From contig NZ_JMCC02000021.1 in NCBI RefSeq assembly GCF_000737335.2, positions 62,001 to 126,000 of the forward strand: DNA of 64,000 nt, in the 5' to 3' direction. Origin of the DNA: Enhygromyxa salina (GTDB lineage Bacteria > Myxococcota_A > Polyangia > Nannocystales > Nannocystaceae). Under the pieces are notes generated by a model. It worked only from the letters and a program-made list of their open reading frames with translations, searched no databases and was not told the origin of the DNA. A program made the translations under genes and the position numbers. Positions 9,338-17,200 of this stretch are shown here, one piece after another (the first letter of the stretch is position 1; every line of letters starts with the position of its first letter).

Positions 9338-10318
9338 ATGAGCGGGTGGGACCAATCCAGCAGCGTGGCGGCGTTCCTCGCTGATCTCACGCAGCGTCGC
9401 GGAATTGATGCTGCCTACATTCCGCCGTACCGCGCGTTGACCACGGCGTTCTTGAATCACCGAGCTGGTCGCCCGCTCGACCAGCTCGGCCCCGAGGATG
9501 TCGAGGCCTTTGTCGCCTCCCGCGTCGCGCTGGGGGAGCCAGACAACCGGACCAAGGCCGCACGAACCGCCGCGACCGCGTTTGTCCAATTTGTCCACTC
9601 CGGCGGCCTGATCCCCCTCACACCTGCCCCCACGCAGCCTCGTCCAGCCGAGCCCCCGCACGCAGCCCGACCCGATCAGCCCGCGCTCACCACGATGCGC
9701 GATGACCTGCGCCGGGTGCTGTCGGCCGACGCGATGATCTTCGCGGTCACCTTGATGATACCCCTGCTGCTCATGTTCCTGGGTCCCTTGTTTGGGATCA
9801 TGGGTCTCATCGTGCACTACGCCGCCCTGGCAGGAGCGTTCTTCGTGATACTCGATCACGTCGCCGCCGGCCGGCCCGGCCTGCCACACGGATTGGGCGA
9901 CAACCTGGCCCAGAGCTTTGGCCGCGGCTTCTTAATCACGCTAGTTGCGGTGCTACCAGCGCTCCTGACCGCCTACTATGTCGGCACATGGGGCCTGGTC
10001 CTCGCAAGCGCGATCTTGGGTGCGATGTTGGTGCCCGCAGCGGCGCTCGCGACCTACGCAACACAGTCCGGTCTGGCCGCGATCGCACCACATTTGTGGG
10101 TCCAGATCGTCCGCCGAATCCCCCACGACTATCTGAAAGTCGCCGCCCTCTACGTCGGGCTCGTAGCAGGCATGGGGTTTTGGAAAGCGACCGCCCCCGT
10201 GTGGCTCGGCCTGTTCGGGCTGCTGATCCGCGGGCCAGTCGGATGTCTGTTCGTCTTTGCCATGGCCACATCGCTCGGCGGGGTCATTCACCGCAACCGC
10301 ACCGAGCTCGGAATATGA
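9338..10318 (+). CDS. Integrase-SAM-like N-terminus fused to a membrane domain
   Basis: 326 residues. The first 85 or so resemble the SAM-like core-binding domain of tyrosine recombinases (short helices, LGPEDVEAFVASR, then TKAARTAATAFVQFV). No catalytic recombinase domain follows. After a Pro-rich linker (about 90-115) come five or six hydrophobic segments between about 135 and 315, of the glycine/alanine-rich kind seen in DUF4013-like membrane proteins. The domain naming is by eye and tentative; the membrane topology is more secure. No operon partner is apparent: an intergenic stretch lies on each side. No function assigned. Confidence 0.7.
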   Translation: MSGWDQSSSVAAFLADLTQRRGIDAAYIPPYRALTTAFLNHRAGRPLDQLGPEDVEAFVASRVALGEPDNRTKAARTAATAFVQFVHSGGLIPLTPAPTQPRPAEPPHAARPDQPALTTMRDDLRRVLSADAMIFAVTLMIPLLLMFLGPLFGIMGLIVHYAALAGAFFVILDHVAAGRPGLPHGLGDNLAQSFGRGFLITLVAVLPALLTAYYVGTWGLVLASAILGAMLVPAAALATYATQSGLAAIAPHLWVQIVRRIPHDYLKVAALYVGLVAGMGFWKATAPVWLGLFGLLIRGPVGCLFVFAMATSLGGVIHRNRTELGI

Positions 10319-10556
10319 GGTCCCCCCACTCCAGGATCCAACCGACACATCCGCCCGGCGGCGTGGGTCGCTGACGGCCTTCCCCCGGTCACGAGCCGGT
10401 CACGCACCGAGCGGTGCGTGTTCGGGCATCTGGTCCAAAGCACAGCTTCGGACTTGCTACTGTTCCTTCGTCCGTTTCGACACGCAGGCGCGTTGGGTCA
10501 GGAAGGGGCCATGGTGCGCTCTCGACCGAGAAAGGAAAGCGTGGGATGATCAGGCA

Positions 10557-10685
10557 GTGCAAGGCGTGGCCCTCAGGTTCTGCTTGCTGCTCATGTTGCT
10601 AGCAACCGCTGGTTGCAAGTCAAGCCCCGAGAAGGCCGCGCAAGGGCTTCTCCTGGCAGGAGTTCCCTCCAGGGTGTGCACTTAG
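10557..10685 (+). CDS. Possible very small lipoprotein or lipoprotein remnant
   Basis: A GTG-started frame of 42 codons encodes a convincing lipoprotein signal (FCLLLMLLATAGCKSS) but stops only about 22 residues after the lipobox Cys. Either it is a true mini-lipoprotein or the 5' end of a decayed gene; no continuing homologous frame is visible downstream before the convergent gene ending at 10704. The start is uncertain (GTG 10557 or GTG 10566). The rest of 10319-10703 shows nothing recognisable. Confidence 0.3.
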   Translation: MQGVALRFCLLLMLLATAGCKSSPEKAAQGLLLAGVPSRVCT

Positions 10686-10703
10686 GCCGCCCCAAACGCT
10701 CGC

Positions 10704-12194
10704 CTAGGGCAGCTCGCAGTAGCCCTGCCCGTTGTCGACGCCTCCGCCCTTCCAGCAGAGCAGCCACTCGTCGACGAAGATGTAGCGGGCCTCGACGTAC
10801 TCGTGCAGCTCCTCGACCTTGTTGACGTACAGGTTGTTCGAGTAGGGCTTGTTGACGTCCTCGAACACAGCGTCGTGGATCTGCGCCGACCAGGTGTCAA
10901 TTCGCGCGTGCATCTTTTCGGGGCTGTACCCGTCGTGGACGATCTCGTCGATGAGATCGATGTACAGCGCGAACCACACTGGCTCGGTCAGGGGGATGTC
11001 GTACCACGGCCGGCCATGGGTGGTTGGCTTCTCCCACACGAAGGGATCGGGGTTGGCGGGGTACTCGCCGTCCGGCTCGTCGTTGAAGCGCTCGAACACG
11101 TTGTCCATGTCCCACGGCAGCAGCATGAACTTGCCGCCGATCGGCTCATCGTACATGTAGAAGTTGAGGCCGCCTGCCCACAGGCCGTCAGAGTCGGGGA
11201 GCACGGCCTCGGCCGCGAACACCCGCAGCCCCTGCTCGATGTCGAGGTAGGTGAACAATTCTTCAACGGTCTGCGCGTCGCGCATGGCGTCGAGGCGGTC
11301 GTCGTTGGAGGTCTCCTCGTTGGTCTTGAGCACCCAATTGGCGCGCTTCCAGAGATCGCCGGTTGGGTCATCGAAATTGCGATCGAGGAACACCTCGTCG
11401 ACCTTCTCGACGCTGGTGAAGATGCCGTAGTACTCACCATTGATGTTGACGCGGGCATTGTTCGCGCACGGGGCCTTGATGCCGACGTCGCGCATGACCG
11501 CGTAGGCCAGCCGGTCGCGCAGCAAGTGCCGGTTGAACGTGGCGGCGTCGAGGGCAAGGCGCTTGATCCCGAGGAAGCGCCCGTCCGGGTCGTTGGTGTG
11601 AAACCCGATCTGAAACTGGAGCTTGTCGTCGGGGTACCAATAGGTTGGGTTGCCGCGCAGGCGGATCTCGGCGTCCTTGATGACGATGTCGCCGTACCTG
11701 AACTCTTGCAGCGCGTGATAGGGCTTGGGATTGACCCCGAGGTCTTCGTTCATTTGACCTTCGAGCCACTCGGTCTGCAGCTGCGCCCACACGACCGGGT
11801 GAATCTCCAATTCGAAGGTGGGAAGCAGATCCTGGGCGTATATCGCGTGACAGCCCTCTTCGTCGGGGGGCGGAATCTCTTCGTTGGGGTCGGGCGGCAC
11901 ACCCATGTCGGGCAGCGGCCCGTCGTCGGTGCTGGTCTCGGTGTCAGTCTCGGTGTCGGACTCCGTCTCGTCTGTTGGGCCGGTCTCGGTCTCCATGGGA
12001 GCGCCGGTCTCTGTCAGCGGACCGGTCGTCTGCATCGGATCCGTGTCCGTGGTCGAGGTGTCCGTCGAGGTTGCGTCGGCGTTGGTGCCCGAGTCGGTGA
12101 CCGGTTGGTCCGAACACGCCGCAGCCAGGCCCACACAAAGCAGGATTAACGATCGAGGAATGTACTCTTGCATGTCATCAACGCCCAGCCTCAT
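10704..12194 (-). CDS. CotH-kinase-like lipoprotein
   Basis: 496-residue predicted lipoprotein with lipobox AAAC and a linker of about 75 residues rich in T, E, D. The globular part matches the CotH family: RLRGNPTYW, LLRDRLAYAVMRDVGI, NINGEYYGIFTSVEKVD and the acidic LLPWDMDNVFERF. CotH proteins are atypical protein kinases first known from Bacillus spore coats; secreted bacterial members are common in myxobacteria and clostridia. This one would act at the cell surface. Two ATGs are possible: 12194, with TAATCT 6 nt upstream, and 12173 immediately before the signal peptide. It is divergent from the HSP90-like gene. Confidence 0.85.
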   Translation of the reverse strand: MRLGVDDMQEYIPRSLILLCVGLAAACSDQPVTDSGTNADATSTDTSTTDTDPMQTTGPLTETGAPMETETGPTDETESDTETDTETSTDDGPLPDMGVPPDPNEEIPPPDEEGCHAIYAQDLLPTFELEIHPVVWAQLQTEWLEGQMNEDLGVNPKPYHALQEFRYGDIVIKDAEIRLRGNPTYWYPDDKLQFQIGFHTNDPDGRFLGIKRLALDAATFNRHLLRDRLAYAVMRDVGIKAPCANNARVNINGEYYGIFTSVEKVDEVFLDRNFDDPTGDLWKRANWVLKTNEETSNDDRLDAMRDAQTVEELFTYLDIEQGLRVFAAEAVLPDSDGLWAGGLNFYMYDEPIGGKFMLLPWDMDNVFERFNDEPDGEYPANPDPFVWEKPTTHGRPWYDIPLTEPVWFALYIDLIDEIVHDGYSPEKMHARIDTWSAQIHDAVFEDVNKPYSNNLYVNKVEELHEYVEARYIFVDEWLLCWKGGGVDNGQGYCELP

Positions 12195-12497
12195 GATGAA
12201 AGATTAATTTCGATCTGGGAAGCCCTGTGATCGGTCGCCGAATCGCTCGGGTCGGGTCGCGTGTTGGGCTGTCGCGGGCCCCGACCCCGGACCTGGCAGT
12301 GCGCGCGAAATCGCTGAGGTTGGCTCTTGTGCCCGGCGGTGAGTCAGGATTGTGAGCGAAGCGAGAGAATCGGCGATCGTCGGATCGCGAACATCGCGAG
12401 GTTGACGGGGCGCGGCCAACGCTCGGGCGACGCAGGCAACGGGACAGCCTTGGGCTTGCTGGCAGCGAAGGCCCAAACCAGGCTACCGTTGGCGTGC
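12195..12497. other. Divergent intergenic region, about 300 bp
   Basis: Lies between the CotH-like gene (leftward) and the GHKL pair (rightward). A GCTACCGT motif near 12482 ends 9 nt before the ATG at 12498, resembling the GCTATCGT seen before two other genes. No RNA gene or repeat recognised. Confidence 0.4.
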
Positions 12498-14249
12498 ATG
12501 GGCAGCCCCGCACCGGTCGATGTTGGCGATGCGCTCGATGATCTGATTAATCAGTTCTCGGATCCGATGTCGTTCTTCCGGGAGCTGATCCAAAACGCGC
12601 TCGACGCTGGCAGCGATGAGGTTGACATCGACTTCGAGTTTCAGGCCAGCGCGGAGCAGCCGGACAGTGGCGCGATGATCGTGACGGTCACCGACTACGG
12701 GGAGGGCATGGATCGCGCGATCATCGACAGCAAGCTGACCCGGCTGTTCTCGTCCGCCAAAGACGGCGACATGACCAAGATCGGCAAGTTCGGGATTGGC
12801 TTCGTGTCGGTGTTTGCGATCGAGCCCGACGCCGTGTGTGTCGACACCGCGCGGGCCGGCGAGGCGTGGCGGGTGCTGTTCGACCATGAGCGCCGGTTCA
12901 AGCGGCTGCGGCTCGACCAGGCGATCGAGGGCACGACGATCCGCATCATCAAGAACTCGACCCGCAGCGACTACGAAGCGTTCGTGACCCGGGCCCGCCA
13001 GGTCGTGCGCTATTGGTGTGGTCACGCCAACGGTGAGGTCCGGTTTCTTGGCGAGCAGGTGTCCGAGCCGTTCGGGCTCACCGCGACGGTGGCGGTCGCC
13101 TACGAAGACGACTTCTCCCACATCCACATCGGCCATCGGCCCGCGCGCGAGACCCTGCACGCGTTCTTCAACGGGGGGTTGACGCTGGTTCAGGCCGACG
13201 CGAACCACGGCTCGGCGATCCAAGAGCTGCTTGGGCTCTCGTTCAAGGTCTCGTCGCGCTACCTCGAGCACACGCTGACCCGCGACGACGTGATCAAGGA
13301 CGGGCACTTCAACAAGGTGGTGGCGCGGCTGCGCGAGCTCGCCCGCGGGAGCCTGCGCGAGCGCGTGTTCGAGGCCCTCGACGCCCACGTCCGCGCGGGG
13401 GCTTGGATCAGCGGCGCCGACACGGACGGCGCGCTGGCCCGGCTGCTCGCGCTCTACGAGGCCGCGGCCTGGCACTTCAACGACGGCGCCGGGCTGTCCC
13501 GAGGCGTCGGCGATCGGGCGTGCGCGCGCAGCCCCAGCGGGCGGATCTGGACCTGGGCCGCGCTGCGCAAGGCGTTGGGTGATCGGGGCCCGCTGTTCGC
13601 GAGCCAGCGGACACCGCTGAGTGATGCGGTGGAGGCTGACGGTGGGGCGGTGATCTTGGCGTTCGGCGGCGTCCACGAGACCGGCCACGAGACCGGCCAC
13701 GAGACCGACCAAGAACCCCAACAGCTCGAGCGGACGCCGCTCGCGTCGCTGATCCACGCGTGCAAGCTGATCGCCCCCAACACCGCAGCGCCGGCGTGGT
13801 TGGGCCAAGTGTGGTTCATGCCGCTCGCGCCGGAGCCCGGCGAGCGGCGAGCGTGGGCGGGGCTCGCCAGCATGGCGCTGCGCCTGCTCGAGGACAGTGA
13901 GCACCGCGTCTCCACGGTCGAGTTCGGTCGCTTCGAGGCGAGCGGCAGCCTGCTGGGCGGGCGCGCGGCGATCAGCCAGCGCGAATTTGGCGAGCTCACG
14001 CCCGCCGCCGAGGCCGGCGAGCTGGGCAAGCGCTTGTTCTCGCGCAAGCGCGCGCTTGTCGTCGACGCCGACCACCCCGCGGTCCGCACACTGCTTGGAT
14101 TGTCCCAGCGCGAGCCCGAGCTCGCGGCCTACCAGCTGGTCAAGCTGTTCTTGTTGCTTGGCGGGTCGATCTCGGCCGCCACCGACTCGCAGCTGGCCGA
14201 CCTTTCCATGCGCTACCGGGAGACACGATGTCCAAAGCCGCTGAGCTGA
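12498..14249 (+). CDS. HSP90-like GHKL ATPase
   Basis: 583-residue cytosolic protein with an intact HSP90-type nucleotide-binding fold at the N-terminus: FRELIQNALDAGSDEVDI (catalytic Glu 29 and Mg-binding Asn 33), TDYGEGM at 65-71, and KIGKFGIGFVSVF at 95-106. Residues about 110-300 look like an HSP90 middle-type segment; the C-terminal half is not recognised. It is shorter than HtpG (about 620-630) and not HtpG itself. A 12-nt in-frame repeat (GHET units) occurs near 13675. The gene overlaps the next one by 22 bp, so the two products are probably made together and may form a complex. An open frame upstream to 12327 lacks similarity; ATG 12498 starts 17 residues before the conserved helix. 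Confidence 0.85.
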   Translation: MGSPAPVDVGDALDDLINQFSDPMSFFRELIQNALDAGSDEVDIDFEFQASAEQPDSGAMIVTVTDYGEGMDRAIIDSKLTRLFSSAKDGDMTKIGKFGIGFVSVFAIEPDAVCVDTARAGEAWRVLFDHERRFKRLRLDQAIEGTTIRIIKNSTRSDYEAFVTRARQVVRYWCGHANGEVRFLGEQVSEPFGLTATVAVAYEDDFSHIHIGHRPARETLHAFFNGGLTLVQADANHGSAIQELLGLSFKVSSRYLEHTLTRDDVIKDGHFNKVVARLRELARGSLRERVFEALDAHVRAGAWISGADTDGALARLLALYEAAAWHFNDGAGLSRGVGDRACARSPSGRIWTWAALRKALGDRGPLFASQRTPLSDAVEADGGAVILAFGGVHETGHETGHETDQEPQQLERTPLASLIHACKLIAPNTAAPAWLGQVWFMPLAPEPGERRAWAGLASMALRLLEDSEHRVSTVEFGRFEASGSLLGGRAAISQREFGELTPAAEAGELGKRLFSRKRALVVDADHPAVRTLLGLSQREPELAAYQLVKLFLLLGGSISAATDSQLADLSMRYRETRCPKPLS

Positions 14250-17200
14250 TCGCCGGGTTGCAGTCGGACGCACAGTTCGACTCGGCCGGCTCGTTCTCGC
14301 TCGACCGGGACAAGGCCCGCGAGAAGATGCGTCAGTTTCAGCTGGCGGATCCACACCGCTACGTATTGTTGCTGGTCGAGGCGGCGGTGCTGCGGGGCGC
14401 GACCGCGATCACCTTCGACATCGACGCCGACGACATGCGCATGCGGTTTGACGCCGCGTTCACGTGGGAGGACCTGCAAGAGCTCTACGCGTCGCTGTTT
14501 GTCGATCGCAGCAGCGTGGCGATCCAAGCCCGCCGCGAGCTGGCGCTGGCCTGCAACGCGGTGATGGCCCTCAACCCTCGCTGGGTGCGGATCGAGAGCG
14601 TGTCGTTGGGCGAAGATCAGCAGCCGCGCGCGGTCGCGGCGGTGCTGCGGCCCGACGCCGCAGACGAGATCACGCAGCTCGACGCGGCCCCGAAGCCACC
14701 AGAAGCCGGCATGAGCCCGCCGTTCACGACGGTCCACGTCAAAGAGCGGTTCCGTCCCGGGTTGTTCGTTCGGTTTCTCAATGATCTGGGCGGAACGATC
14801 CCCGAAGAGCAGCTGCTCCGCGAGCGCTGTGCCCACGCCTCGTCAACGAGGATCATCCTCGACGGCGATCGTCTCAGTTGGGGGCTCCCCATCAATCTGA
14901 TCGCGCGGGTGCTGCTCGAGACGGAGCACCTGCGTGGCGTGGCGGGCTTCCAGCGCAGCGAGTGGGGCAACCCGCGCTCGGCGTTGGTGCTGCTGTCCAA
15001 CGGCGTGGAGATCACAACCCACGAGCTCAGCGACAGCGTGCCTGGCCTGTGGTTTTGGGTCGACTCGTCGCGGTTTCGCAAGGACGTGTCGCAGGGCGAC
15101 GTGGTCCGCACCGATCCAAGCTACGAAGCGACGCTGGAGGCGCTCGGCAGCGCCCGCGACCAGGTGCTGGGCCAGCTCGTCAAAGCCTGGGCGGCGGGCG
15201 AGTTCTCGCCACTGACCCTGCCCACGGCGGACGCGGTGTACGATGTGATCCGCGACTGCTTCATGCGCTGGGGCGACGCGCAGTGGTTGGTGCCGGACTC
15301 GGGCCCGCTCTCGCTCGTTGGTGGCATGCCGCTCTGGCGCACGGTGGACAAGCGCTGGCTGAGCCCGCGGGCGATCGCAGAGGAAGCCGATCCGGTCCGC
15401 GGGATCATGTACACTACCAAGGACTTCGACGGCGTGACGCCGCAGGGGTGGGGCCCGGTGATCCAGGTGATCGACGGCGGCAACGAGGGCGCGGCGATCC
15501 TCCGGGTCTATCCGCAGGCCAAGTCGGTGACCGAGACGCTCGAGCGCGAGGTCCCGTGGGAGCTCGAGCGCCGCAGGTGGCGGGCGCGTGCCCACGACAT
15601 CGAGCTGCCCCGCGGCACGGCCGGACCCGTGGTGCGGTTCGAGGGGGGCGACGTTCGTGGCTGCGTATCGCTGCGTCCTGGCCAGCGCAGCTCGATCCGC
15701 GTGGTCGTAGATGCTTGCCTGTTGTGCGACCTCGAGCTCGATCTGGGCTTCATTGGTGTCTGCGCCGTGATCACGGGGCCGCTCGAGCCCAGCCGCGACT
15801 TTACCCACCCGCGCCATGATCGGGCCTACGCGACGGCGCTGATGCTGCTGTTCGCCCAGCTGCCCGCGCTGATTCAACAGTCCGCGGCCCACGGAGGGCT
15901 CAGCGGGGAGTACAGCGACGTCGCGCGTCGCTATGTATTGGCGATCACCCGACCCGGGTTCGCGTTCGAGTGGCTGACCTCGTTTGGGTTCAGCGATGAC
16001 GCGGCCAAGCAGGTGCTGCGCGCGCTCGGACACCCCAGCTTGATGCCCGAGTTTGGAGTGGGGGGCGCGCCCGGCCAGGCCAGCGAGCTGGCCCGGGCGA
16101 TCAGCTTCGTGACCGTCGACCAGCGCCGCGTGACCTTGGTCGACATCGACAATGATCGGCGGACACGCGCGCGCGCGCCCGGAAAGGTGCTGGTCGTCGA
16201 TCGCTCGGCGCCTGGGTCGGAGCTGGTCGAGGAGCTCTTGATCCACGGCGACGTCGACGACCGCCGCCTGCTGGGCGCCGCGTTCGGCGTGGACGCGATT
16301 CAAGATGACACCAAGGCCTACCTGAACGAGCTTGGCCGGCGCCGGTTCGAGGCCAAGCCCCCGCGCTTCGTGGGCCCGCCACCCGTGACCTGGACCGCGC
16401 GCATCGAGCAGCCCAGCGACGGCGAGGTCGGCAAGCTCACCGGGTTCGTGGGGATCGACGCCGGGCCGATGCGCAGCTGGGATCCCGCCAAGCCGCGGCG
16501 TGTGAAGATCGAAGTCCTCACCGAAGGCCGCACCCTGTGCATGCTCGAAGAGCGCAGCTGGCTGCCCGGGACCCAGGCGATCGTGGACTGGGAGCGGGCC
16601 CCGGCCAACCGCAATTGGGACGGGCTCACCGGCAACAACCAGCCGCTGCTCGACGCGGTCGAGACCGGGCTCGTCGAGATCGTGCTTGGCCGCGCGGCCG
16701 CGGCGGGCCGCGAACGTCCCGTCAATGACGCACGCCGACTGCTGTGGTTGGCGCTGGTGTCTGCGTTCGTCAGCGTCGAGCACGTTCGGGTCTGGCGGGC
16801 GCTGCGTCGTCACCACGTGGAGGACCATCCCGCCGCGGTCGCGGCCTACTTCGAGGTCATGACCTTGTTTCCGGGCATGCCGCTGCCGGAGCTGCGCGAG
16901 GCGATCACGATGCTGCTCGACGACGGCGCGCTCCCGACCCGCGACGCGATCCTGAAGCTCAGCGGTCGCTCGGTGCCGGCCCCGCTCCAGGGCACCCGCC
17001 GCGAGTTTCACCAGCAATTGCTCGAGTCCTGGATGCTGCTCGAGTCGGTGCCCTTGGTCGAGTTGACCTCGGGCGCGTGCATGAGCCTCGCGGAGCTCGA
17101 GGCGGTGTTCGAGCGCACCAACGAGATCGCCTATGTCGAAGATCGATCGCTGCGCTGGGACAGCGACGAGCGGGTGATCCTGCGCGGCGACGACATCGAT

